Below are positions 1 through 5,055 of a stretch of DNA of 6,294 nt, in pieces. Numbering within the stretch: position 1 is the first letter of the stretch; the number at the start of each line of letters is the position of its first letter. The translations under genes and the position numbers were made by a program. Below the pieces are notes generated by a model. It saw nothing but the letters and a program-made list of their open reading frames with translations. It was not told the origin of the DNA and did no database searches. Source of the stretch: an uncultured Verrucomicrobiota bacterium (GTDB taxonomy: Bacteria > Verrucomicrobiota > Verrucomicrobiia > Limisphaerales > JADLHS01); contig CALAYC010000060.1 of assembly GCA_937894935.1 (NCBI GenBank), positions 1 through 6,294 on the forward strand, given 5' to 3'.

Positions 1-974
1 GCGACTTGCCGCTGTTTGATTTCGTCAATGCGTTCGCGCGCAATCGGCGCGAGCGGCGATTCCGGGCCGCGCAATACGACTTCGTTGTAGTAAATCAAAG
101 CGCCGCTCCATTTCTTCTGCTTCGCGTAGAATTCCGCGATCTTGAAATTACCGCGTGCCTGTTCGTTGCGCAGCGAGAGGATGATATCGCGAACCTCCGG
201 CACGCGCGGATCATCGGGATACAGCGTCATGAAATCGGTGAAGGTCGCGATTGCCTGTCCTGCCGAGCCCTGATCGTATTCCGCGGTGGCGGCCTGCTTG
301 GTGTAAACTTTGCCCGCGTTATACAACGCGTCGGCTGCGATCTTCGGACGATCGTAATAACGATCCGCCGCGCGTTCGTAGGCATCGACAGCCTCCGGAT
401 ACGCTTTCTTTTTCTCGTATGCCGCACCGATTTTTAACTGCGCATCGGGTGCGACATCACTGTAAGGCGCGCTGGCGACAATTTTTTCAAACAGGCCGGC
501 GGTTTTTTCCATGTTTGGAAAAAACGGGATGTAACCCCAGAGCCGGAAGCGTTGTCCGGCGAGGAAGCGAAGCGCGATTTCGTATTGTTGCTGCAAAGCG
601 TCCTTGAGTTTGTCGCTCTTCGGATACTGCTCGAACATCTTCTGGTATTCCTTAAACGCGCGTTCATCGTTGCCTTTTAATTCGTAGCAACGCGCGACAA
701 GAAACTGCGCGGCGGGCGCGTAATCAGACAACGGCCATTTACGCAGGAGATAATTTCCGGCGCGCAACGCCATAGCGTGATCGCCGGCATCGAAAGCTTC
801 TTGCGCGACTTGAAGCTGGTCTTCGGCGCGGTCTTTTCGCCACGCACCGCTGCTGCCGTAAGATTCGTAGTGCCAACCTTCGCCCGGCGTATAGACGAGC
901 GGCGCGGGCGAACGCAGCGGATAAAACACCGCAAAGGCGCCCAATAAAATGAGAAAAACAAGCCGCTGACGCAT
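1..974 (-). CDS. BamD/YfiO-like tetratricopeptide protein (C-terminus beyond window)
   Basis: The frame is open from ATG at 974 down to the left edge: 324 codons plus two bases, with the stop outside the window. Residues 3-19 are a hydrophobic stretch after MRQR, so the protein is probably exported or anchored; there is no Cys just after it, so the lipobox of classical BamD lipoproteins is missing. The rest is helical and TPR-like: residues 47-80 (AEDQLQVAQEAFDAGDHAMA...), 84-118 (DYAPAAQFLVARCYELKGN...), 175-206 (APDAQLKIGAAYEKKKAYPE...), and 213-252 and 275-312 (FKIAEFYAKQKKWSGALIYY). Repeats ending in YP or P and the FKIAEFYxKxxxxxxALIYYxEV pattern are typical of BamD/YfiO, which helps insert beta-barrel proteins into the outer membrane. 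No other ATG lies nearby upstream in frame and no Shine-Dalgarno is visible; a promoter ends 6 nt before the ATG. It could instead be a general TPR periplasmic protein (YbgF/CpoB type). Confidence 0.85.
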   Translation of the reverse strand, partial: MRQRLVFLILLGAFAVFYPLRSPAPLVYTPGEGWHYESYGSSGAWRKDRAEDQLQVAQEAFDAGDHAMALRAGNYLLRKWPLSDYAPAAQFLVARCYELKGNDERAFKEYQKMFEQYPKSDKLKDALQQQYEIALRFLAGQRFRLWGYIPFFPNMEKTAGLFEKIVASAPYSDVAPDAQLKIGAAYEKKKAYPEAVDAYERAADRYYDRPKIAADALYNAGKVYTKQAATAEYDQGSAGQAIATFTDFMTLYPDDPRVPEVRDIILSLRNEQARGNFKIAEFYAKQKKWSGALIYYNEVVLRGPESPLAPIARERIDEIKQRQV

Positions 975-1009
975 GAACGGACGGTACCGGGCGGCGGAAA
1001 CCAAGTCAA
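975..1009 (-). promoter_or_regulatory. Promoter abutting the start of the BamD-like gene
   Basis: On the minus strand TTGACT (1009-1004) is followed after 17 nt by TACCGT (986-981), and the -10 ends 6 nt before ATG at 974. The -35 is a near-perfect sigma-70 hexamer. Transcription should begin at or next to the A of the ATG, giving a leaderless or nearly leaderless mRNA, in agreement with the lack of a Shine-Dalgarno sequence. The spacing matches three other promoters in this window. Assigned by eye; no experimental start site is known. Confidence 0.55.
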
Positions 1010-1051
1010 GAAACCGGCCTGCAACTTCCTTGAGACGGATGCGGCCTGGAA

Positions 1052-1564
1052 TCAGCCGCGATACACCACCATCACCGCATAATCAGTCATCAGTTTTTGC
1101 GAACCGACGTCAATGCGCGTGTAGTCCAGTGGCGTGATGCTGACAATGTTGTTTTCGCCGACTTTTTGAAGGAATTCCGTCACCGCTTCATCGAAGCGAT
1201 CATGGCCGACTTCGATGCAATCAGAGTGGCGGATGGTTTTCACCTTCAGTTTGCGATCCGATTCCTTGGCCGCAACGTCGAGTGGTTTCGGTGGTTTGCT
1301 GATCAGGCTCGCAACCGGTTTATCGTGCACCGGCACTTTAAGGTGTTTCTCGACTTTGGCCGCGGCGGAAGTGGCGATGGGATTGATGGGAGACGATCCG
1401 CTCTGGCTGGCTGCGGCGATAATGTTGCCAGCCGCCACACCGCCGGGCGGCGCGGGAATGACAATTTTTTCACCACAGGATGGACAGTCGATTTCCGTGC
1501 CGGCGCCGGAGCTATCCACGGCCAGTTCCTGTTCACATTTCGGGCAATTGAAGATGATGTCCAT
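1052..1564 (-). CDS. Small zinc-ribbon protein with Ala/Pro-rich linker and C-terminal domain of unknown function
   Basis: This 170-residue protein opens with a zinc ribbon: C7-x2-C10 and C27-x2-C30 (CPKC and CPSC) in a short beta-type fold ending at about residue 37 (IVIPAP). Such N-terminal ribbons are known in many bacterial proteins and should bind one Zn. Residues 38-105 are low-complexity and rich in Ala, Ser, Pro and Lys, probably a flexible linker. Residues 108-170 form a compact alpha/beta segment (FDEAVTEFLQKVGENNIVSITPLDY, then YAVMVVYRG) resembling small DUF4177/Cse60-like domains; this likeness is weak. No signal peptide or membrane segment is seen, so it is probably cytoplasmic. 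GAGG lies only 2 nt before the ATG, too close for an ordinary ribosome binding site. It lies 77 nt upstream of the BamD-like gene on the same strand, but that gene has its own promoter. The function is unknown. Confidence 0.8.
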   Translation of the reverse strand: MDIIFNCPKCEQELAVDSSGAGTEIDCPSCGEKIVIPAPPGGVAAGNIIAAASQSGSSPINPIATSAAAKVEKHLKVPVHDKPVASLISKPPKPLDVAAKESDRKLKVKTIRHSDCIEVGHDRFDEAVTEFLQKVGENNIVSITPLDYTRIDVGSQKLMTDYAVMVVYRG

Positions 1565-1668
1565 AACCTCAGAATTGGTTGCGACGGTGCAGCGAGCCTA
1601 TGCCTCATGATAAAATGTGACCAGAAAAAACTTTCACTGCTTTACATATATTCGCCGTTGAACATTCC

Positions 1669-1692
1669 CGATGCACCGCGCACCATGCATCG
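1669..1692. repeat. 7-bp inverted repeat in the divergent spacer
   Basis: CGATGCA (1669-1675) and its exact reverse complement TGCATCG (1686-1692) are separated by 10 nt. The site lies in the 162-nt spacer between the divergent zinc-ribbon gene and the aminotransferase gene, 34 nt upstream of the aminotransferase ATG. Its centre-to-centre spacing of 17 nt would suit a dimeric repressor or activator on one to two helical turns, but a chance repeat or a small RNA hairpin is possible. The remainder of the spacer holds an AT-rich patch (TTTACATATATT, 1641-1652) that could contain a -10 box, without a convincing -35 partner. Confidence 0.3.
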
Positions 1693-1726
1693 CAGGAAAA
1701 CATAAGAAGGCGTCACGCCGTTCATC

Positions 1727-3070
1727 ATGAAAACTCCCACGCTCCCTCCGACTCATCTGCAACCGCGTAAATACACCGGCCCGTCCGCCGCTGAAGTACT
1801 CGCGCAGCGGAAGCAGTTCCTCAATCCCGGCATTTTTCTTTACTATAAAGAGCCGTTGATGCTCGTCGAAGGCCAGATGCAATACGTCTGGGACGATCAG
1901 GGGAAACGTTATCTCGACGGTCTGGGCGGCATCGTGACGGTGAGTGTCGGACATTGTCATCCGCACGTGGTTGCTTCGGGAAATCGGCAGAGCGAAATTT
2001 ATCAACATTCCACCACGATTTACTTGCACCCGAACGTCGGCGCGTTTGCGGAAAAACTCGCATCGAAAATGCCGGGTGATTTGAAGGTGTGTTACTTCGT
2101 GAACTCCGGTTCGGAAGCCAACGATCTCGCCTTGCTGATGGCGCGCGCTTACACGGGTAACTACGACGTCATCGCGCTTCGCAATGCCTATCACGGCGGT
2201 AACGCGTCCGGCATGGCCGTCACCGCGCACAGCACGTGGAAATACAACGTGCCGCACAGCTTCGGCGTGCATCACGCCATCGCGCCGTATCCATATCGCG
2301 GCCCGTATGGCTATGACGATGCGGACGCGGGGCGCAAATATGCGGACGACGTGAAGAACCTGATCGATTACGCCACACCCGGCAAAGTCGCGGCGTTCAT
2401 TGCGGAATCCATTCAAGGCGTTGGCGGCTTCGTGGAATTTCCAAAAGATTATCTCAAGCACGCTTACGAACACGTCCGCGCGGCGGGCGGTGTTTGCATC
2501 GCGGACGAAGTGCAGACCGGTTTTGGCCGCACCGGCACGCATTTCTGGGGTTTCGAAACGCAAGGCGTGATTCCTGACATCGTCACGATGGCCAAGGGCA
2601 TCGGCAACGGTTGCCCGCTCGCGGCGGTCGTCACCACGCCGAAGATTGCGCAGGCGCTCACCGGCAAAGTTCATTTCAACACCTTCGGCGGCAACCCGGT
2701 TGTCAGCGCGATGGGTAAGGCCGTGCTTGAAGTCATCGAAAGAGAAAATCTTCAAGAGAACTCGCTCAAGATGGGTGCGCGCATCAAAGACGGTCTCGAG
2801 AAGCTGAAAGCGAAATACAATCTCATCGGTGATGTGCGCGGCAAAGGTTTGATGCTCGGCGTGGAAATTGTGAAAGACCGCGTCACTAAAGAACCCGGCA
2901 AAGCCGAATGCGCTGCGGTTCACGAAGCCGCGCGGGAAATGGGTCTGCTCCTCGGCAAAGGCGGCTTATGGGGCCAGACCATTCGCTTCGCTCCGCCGAT
3001 GTGCATCACTGCTGCCGACGCGGATTTTATCGTGGATGTGTTCGACGCGGCGTTTGCAAAGATCTCGTAG
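1727..3070 (+). CDS. Class III PLP aminotransferase, AGXT2-like (alanine--glyoxylate type)
   Basis: A 447-residue fold-type I, class III aminotransferase. Visible landmarks: GGIVTVSVGHCHP (67-79), the cofactor phosphate loop NSGSEAND (126-133), the ring-stacking AYHGG (154-158), AESIQGVGG (226-234), the PLP-N1-binding Asp260 in IADEVQTGFGRTG (258-270), the Schiff-base Lys290 in MAKGIGNG (288-295) and Thr319 in FNTFGGNP (317-324). GIVTVSVGHCHP, DIVTMAKGIGNG, HFNTFGGNP and VLEVIERENLQENS closely match what I recall of animal AGXT2, which transfers the amino group of alanine or beta-amino acids to glyoxylate or pyruvate. Bacterial relatives also act on beta-alanine, beta-aminoisobutyrate or other omega-amino donors, so the substrate cannot be fixed from sequence. 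It is cytoplasmic and full length. The start is the first ATG giving the family N-terminus (LQPRKYTGPS). AAGAAGG at 1704-1710 is 16 nt from the ATG, farther than usual; a small GGCG-TCA-CGCC hairpin (1709-1719) lies between. Possible roles are glycine formation or pyrimidine/beta-amino-acid breakdown. Confidence 0.93.
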   Translation: MKTPTLPPTHLQPRKYTGPSAAEVLAQRKQFLNPGIFLYYKEPLMLVEGQMQYVWDDQGKRYLDGLGGIVTVSVGHCHPHVVASGNRQSEIYQHSTTIYLHPNVGAFAEKLASKMPGDLKVCYFVNSGSEANDLALLMARAYTGNYDVIALRNAYHGGNASGMAVTAHSTWKYNVPHSFGVHHAIAPYPYRGPYGYDDADAGRKYADDVKNLIDYATPGKVAAFIAESIQGVGGFVEFPKDYLKHAYEHVRAAGGVCIADEVQTGFGRTGTHFWGFETQGVIPDIVTMAKGIGNGCPLAAVVTTPKIAQALTGKVHFNTFGGNPVVSAMGKAVLEVIERENLQENSLKMGARIKDGLEKLKAKYNLIGDVRGKGLMLGVEIVKDRVTKEPGKAECAAVHEAAREMGLLLGKGGLWGQTIRFAPPMCITAADADFIVDVFDAAFAKIS

Positions 3071-3071
3071 C

Positions 3072-3116
3072 GTTAGCCATCCTGGCTGACGTAGAGGGTC
3101 GGCATCCTTGCCGCCC
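3072..3116 (+). repeat. Tandem hairpins after the aminotransferase gene
   Basis: Two stem-loops follow directly on the TAG of the aminotransferase. The first, 3072-3090, pairs GTTAGCC with GGCTGAC (7 bp with one G-U) around the loop ATCCT. The second, 3096-3116, pairs GGG(t)CGGC with GCCGCCC (7 bp, one bulged T) around ATCCTT. The cores GCCATCCTGGC and GGCATCCTTGCC are similar, so they may be copies of one short dispersed palindromic element. Neither is followed by a T-run, so they are not canonical intrinsic terminators, although they may stabilise the mRNA 3' end or aid Rho-dependent termination. A further small hairpin, GGCGG-acac-CCGCC, is at 3186-3199. Confidence 0.45.
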
Positions 3117-3228
3117 AAAGCGTTTGAAGGAAACACGGTTAAAAATCTCGGACGCGCTTAGATTTGCGGAAGATTTTTCCCTCCGGGCGGACACCCGCCG
3201 CTCCATCTTCTCGGACAGAAACGTGACC

Positions 3229-3263
3229 TTTGCAAAAGCACGACGGCTGGTTATCTTGCGGCC
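3229..3263 (+). promoter_or_regulatory. Promoter of the toxin-antitoxin pair
   Basis: TTGCAA (3230-3235) is followed after 16 nt by TATCTT (3252-3257), whose end is 6 nt from the antitoxin ATG at 3264. This implies a leaderless mRNA; no Shine-Dalgarno sequence is present. The -35 overlaps an 8-bp perfect palindrome TTTGCAAA (3229-3236). Antitoxins of such pairs commonly repress their own promoter, so the palindrome is a candidate operator half, but it is short. Confidence 0.5.
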
Positions 3264-3452
3264 ATGAGTACAGTTCAAGAAATTGAAGCTGCCATTCCCC
3301 GCCTGTCCCGCGCCCAAATCGAGGAACTCCGCGCGTGGATAGACGACTTTCTCGAAGATCAGCTCGAACTGAAGGACGAGGTGAAAGCCAAGCTGGATCA
3401 ATCCCGCAGCGAAATCGCCGCCGGGAATTACACGACGCGCCAGCCCAAGTGA
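3264..3452 (+). CDS. RelB-like antitoxin (small addiction-module protein)
   Basis: A 62-residue, acidic, mainly helical protein beginning MSTVQEIEAAIPRLSRAQIEELRAWIDDFLEDQLE. The pattern of a short helix with 'I..L...Q..EL..W.DDFLEDQ', a middle helix (KDEVKAKLDQSRSEIAAG) and a polar tail (NYTTRQPK) is that of small antitoxins found immediately upstream of RelE/ParE toxins. The tail usually wraps round the toxin and the complex represses the operon. It is followed after only 3 nt by the toxin gene, the classical order and coupling. The ATG is the only plausible start, 6 nt downstream of a promoter -10. The exact antitoxin family is not recognised; the assignment rests largely on the partner. 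Confidence 0.8.
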   Translation: MSTVQEIEAAIPRLSRAQIEELRAWIDDFLEDQLELKDEVKAKLDQSRSEIAAGNYTTRQPK

Positions 3453-3455
3453 ATC

Positions 3456-3719
3456 GTGGCTGCCGCGCTTCAAATCTGGTCACCCACCTTTTCCCGTGCC
3501 TTCGATGATCTTCCGCCCGACATCCGCGAAATGGTGCAGCGCAAAGTGGATGATATGAGCGCACGACTGGAATCCTTTCCGCACAAACGACTGCAAGGCC
3601 GGCCGGAGTGCAAATTGCGAGTTGGTGATTACCGGGTGCTTTACGAGTTTGATGTAACACGAGGACGGATTTATCTGCACTACGTCGGTAACCGCCGGGA
3701 TATTTACAAGCGAAGCTGA
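3456..3719 (+). CDS. RelE/ParE-superfamily toxin
   Basis: An 87-residue basic protein with the RelE/ParE layout: an N-terminal strand (LQIWSPTFSRAF), a helical hairpin (IREMVQRKVDDMSARLESF, 23-41), then KRLQGRPECKLRVGDYRVLYEFD (44-66) and IYLHYVGNRRDIYKRS (72-87). The strings K-LxG, LRVGDYRVLYE and VGxRRDIY are diagnostic of the superfamily. RelE toxins cut mRNA in the ribosomal A site, and ParE members poison gyrase. LRVGDYRVLYE-VGNRRDIY with basic residues R55, R60, R80, R81 and Tyr84 favours the RelE-type mRNA interferase, though sequence alone does not settle it. The start is GTG, 3 nt past the antitoxin stop, consistent with translational coupling that keeps toxin below antitoxin. The protein seems full length, so the module may be active. 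Confidence 0.88.
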   Translation: MAAALQIWSPTFSRAFDDLPPDIREMVQRKVDDMSARLESFPHKRLQGRPECKLRVGDYRVLYEFDVTRGRIYLHYVGNRRDIYKRS

Positions 3720-3806
3720 ATTGCTGGCCGAACGATCTGAATCGCCCTACCAATGTGTATCAACGAAGCGGACACAGATTTCATGGTCGAAGTGTAAACC
3801 TGACGC

Positions 3807-3834
3807 TTGACGCCTTAGAACCCGGTGCTAGCCT
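3807..3834 (+). promoter_or_regulatory. Promoter of the DAHP synthase attenuation leader
   Basis: TTGACG (3807-3812) and TAGCCT (3829-3834) are 16 nt apart. The -10 ends 6 nt before a GTG at 3841, so transcription should start on or next to that GTG. No other convincing promoter lies between here and the DAHP synthase ATG, so all aroF transcripts probably cross the attenuator. The preceding stretch 3720-3806 shows no gene and no clear terminator for the toxin-antitoxin operon. Confidence 0.6.
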
Positions 3835-3840
3835 CGCCTC

Positions 3841-3933
3841 GTGAGTTTGAACAGCAGCAAGCAAGTAAAAGCGGCCTATCAAGGCTCGTTTAGCTTTTAC
3901 TTTTATTGGCTTGACCAGGGCTTGCTGCGATAA
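3841..3933 (+). CDS. Aromatic-rich leader peptide (attenuator peptide of the DAHP synthase gene)
   Basis: A 30-codon reading frame, GTG at 3841 to TAA at 3931-3933, starting (M)SLNSSKQVKAAYQGS. Residues 17-23 read FSFYFYW, so six of seven codons (3889-3909: TTT AGC TTT TAC TTT TAT TGG) are for Phe, Tyr or Trp, the three end products of the pathway begun by the downstream enzyme. The peptide ends LDQGLLR. It is translated probably from a leaderless message, since the -10 box lies 6 nt upstream and there is no Shine-Dalgarno sequence. Its codons overlap RNA segments that can pair in alternative ways with a downstream terminator. By analogy with the trp, phe and his leaders, slow decoding of the control codons would stall the ribosome and prevent termination. 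The peptide itself is expected to have no other function. It is too short for ordinary gene callers. Confidence 0.82.
   Translation: MSLNSSKQVKAAYQGSFSFYFYWLDQGLLR
3854..3928 (+). promoter_or_regulatory. Attenuator segments 1:2 (protector hairpin)
   Basis: GCAGCAAGC (3854-3862) is the exact reverse complement of GCTTGCTGC (3920-3928), and the adjoining AAGTAAAAGC (3863-3872) is the exact reverse complement of GCTTTTACTT (3893-3902). Together, 19 continuous nucleotides of the 5' arm pair with two 3' blocks, separated by a 17-nt side bulge (3903-3919) that holds the last control codons. A small inner stem GCC/GGC (3874-3876 with 3883-3885) closes the loop. The fold sequesters segment 2 and thereby leaves segment 3 free for the terminator. 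A ribosome on the Phe/Tyr/Trp codons would open it, because the control codons make up part of the 3' arm and bulge. Confidence 0.75.
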
Positions 3934-3963
3934 AATTCCGAAAATCAACAAATCGCCGCAGGT
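3920..3963 (+). promoter_or_regulatory. Attenuator segments 2:3 (antiterminator)
   Basis: GCTTGCTGCGA (3920-3930) can pair with TCGCCGCAGGT (3953-3963) over 11 positions: four pairs, one U-C mismatch at 3926/3957, then six pairs including two G-U. The loop is 22 nt, A-rich and otherwise unstructured, and begins with the leader stop codon. The downstream half (3956-3963) is exactly the 5' arm of the terminator, so this fold and the terminator exclude each other. The upstream half is the 3' arm of the protector stem, so it also excludes the 1:2 fold. A ribosome reaching the stop codon would cover 3920-3930 and restore termination. Confidence 0.72.
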
Positions 3964-3987
3964 CACTACGTCACCTGCGGTTTTTTT
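3956..3987 (+). terminator. Intrinsic terminator (attenuator segments 3:4)
   Basis: CCGCAGGT (3956-3963) pairs perfectly with ACCTGCGG (3973-3980) around a 9-nt loop, and seven T follow directly (3981-3987). This is a canonical Rho-independent terminator, placed 23 nt after the leader peptide stop and 33 nt before the DAHP synthase ATG. Its position between promoter and structural gene marks it as an attenuator rather than an operon end. Confidence 0.9.
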
Positions 3988-4001
3988 GTGACGTCCTGCG
4001 G
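3956..4001 (+). repeat. Duplicated terminator arm and alternative stem
   Basis: ACGTCACCTGCGG (3968-3980) is partly repeated as ACGTCCTGCGG (3991-4001), just past the T-run. The second copy allows another pairing of the terminator 5' arm: CCGCAG (3956-3961) with CTGCGG (3996-4001) and GTCAC (3962-3966) with GTGAC (3988-3992), 11 bp with a 3-nt bulge. That stem would enclose the terminator 3' arm and T-run in its loop and could form only after read-through. It may protect the 5' end of the aroF message or be the leftover of a duplication; no role is shown. Confidence 0.4.
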
Positions 4002-4020
4002 CCAACCTGAAAGCAAAAAT

Positions 4021-5040
4021 ATGATCATTGTTCTCAAACCCGGCATCTCCAAGCGGGACGAAAACGCTGTCTTGCAGGAAATCCGCAAGCTTGGTTACAA
4101 ACCGCACGTCATGCGCGGGGTGGCCCGCACCGTCGTCGGCGCCATCGGCGACGAACTTTCCCACGCCAATCTCAGCGCGCTCAGTGCGCAGTTTCCCAAA
4201 GCCATCGAAAGCGTGATGCCGATTCAGAAACGCTACAAGCTGGTCAGTCGGGAGGCGCATCCGACCAATTCCACTATTCGCGTCGGCAAACAGATTATCG
4301 GCGGAAAAAAATTTCAGGTCATGGCCGGGCCATGTTCAGTCGAAAGCGAAGCGCAACTTATGAAAACGGCGGTGGCGGTGAAAAAGGCCGGTGCGACGAT
4401 ATTGCGCGGCGGCGCGTTCAAACCGCGCACTTCGCCTTATGAATTTCAGGGGCTCGGTGAGAAAGGATTAAAACTGTTGGCCAAAGCGCGCAAAGAAACC
4501 GGCCTCGCGGTCATCACCGAGTTGTTATCAGAGAACCACGCCGAATTGGTTGCCGAGTACGCGGACATTCTCCAAATCGGCGCGCGCAATGCGCAGAACT
4601 TTCAATTACTCATCGCCGCCGCCAAAACCGGAAAGCCGGTGCTGCTCAAGCGCGGGCTTTCGATGAAAATTGAGGAATGGTTGTTGGCGGGCGAATACGT
4701 GCTCGCGAACGAAAATCCGAATCTGATGTTCTGCGAACGCGGCATTCGCACGTTCGAAACATACACGCGCAACACGCTCGATCTCGCGACGATTCCGATC
4801 ATCAAACACGAATCGCATTGTCCGATTGTCATTGATCCGAGTCAGGGCGCAGGTCGCGCGGATTTGGTGACGACGATGTGCAAAGGTGCGGTCGCGATGG
4901 GCGCGGATGCGTTGCTCATCGAGGTGCATCCGAATCCCGCCGAGGCGTGGAGCGATGGCGCGCAACAGGTCACGCTCGATGGCTTCGCGAAATTGATGAA
5001 AGATTTGCAACCGTTCATTGCGGCGGCGGGACGCGAGTAA
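4021..5040 (+). CDS. aroF: 3-deoxy-7-phosphoheptulonate (DAHP) synthase, type I-beta, with N-terminal regulatory domain
   Basis: This enzyme condenses phosphoenolpyruvate and erythrose 4-phosphate to DAHP, the first step of the shikimate pathway to Phe, Tyr and Trp. From ATG 4021 it has 339 residues, the length of Thermotoga-type enzymes. Residues 1-70 (MIIVLKPGISKRDENAV...) form the ferredoxin-like domain that binds feedback inhibitors in that class; the barrel follows. Key sites: MAGPCSVES with metal-ligand Cys105 (101-109), LRGGAFKPRTSPYEFQG (128-144), LQIGARNAQN (184-193), VLLKRG (207-212), Glu301 in IEVHPNP and Asp312 in SDGAQQ. The usual DPSH metal-ligand His is replaced by Gln275 in DPSQGAGR. 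An upstream GTG at 3988 is in frame but lies next to the terminator T-run and adds residues foreign to the family (TSCGQPESKN), so ATG 4021 is preferred. No strong Shine-Dalgarno is seen. Expression should be set by the upstream attenuator. Confidence 0.95.
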   Translation: MIIVLKPGISKRDENAVLQEIRKLGYKPHVMRGVARTVVGAIGDELSHANLSALSAQFPKAIESVMPIQKRYKLVSREAHPTNSTIRVGKQIIGGKKFQVMAGPCSVESEAQLMKTAVAVKKAGATILRGGAFKPRTSPYEFQGLGEKGLKLLAKARKETGLAVITELLSENHAELVAEYADILQIGARNAQNFQLLIAAAKTGKPVLLKRGLSMKIEEWLLAGEYVLANENPNLMFCERGIRTFETYTRNTLDLATIPIIKHESHCPIVIDPSQGAGRADLVTTMCKGAVAMGADALLIEVHPNPAEAWSDGAQQVTLDGFAKLMKDLQPFIAAAGRE

Positions 5041-5055
5041 CAAAAGAAATATGAG

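Noticed and set aside
1097..1705. A 202-codon plus-strand frame opposite the zinc-ribbon gene
   Set aside because: The opposite strand encodes two clear CxxC pairs and a natural domain layout; this frame has only antisense-type composition.
1634..2923. A 429-codon minus-strand open frame opposite the aminotransferase gene
   Set aside because: It is antisense to a clearly conserved enzyme, rich in Arg, His, Val and Phe as expected for an antisense reading of GC-rich codons, and shows no recognisable domain.
3954..3987. A riboswitch or T-box controlling aroF
   Set aside because: No T-box-like stem with specifier loop or conserved antiterminator sequence, and the aromatic-rich reading frame with overlapping stems explains the region more simply.
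3988..4020. GTG 3988 as start of DAHP synthase
   Set aside because: It directly follows the terminator T-run, adds 11 residues foreign to the family and has no ribosome binding site; ATG 4021 gives the expected MIIVLKPG start.
3934..4020. The leader peptide and DAHP synthase are in the same frame with no stop between except TAA 3931, suggesting stop-codon read-through to a fusion
   Set aside because: The frame between them is short enough to be open by chance, and the peptide plus terminator are fully explained by attenuation.
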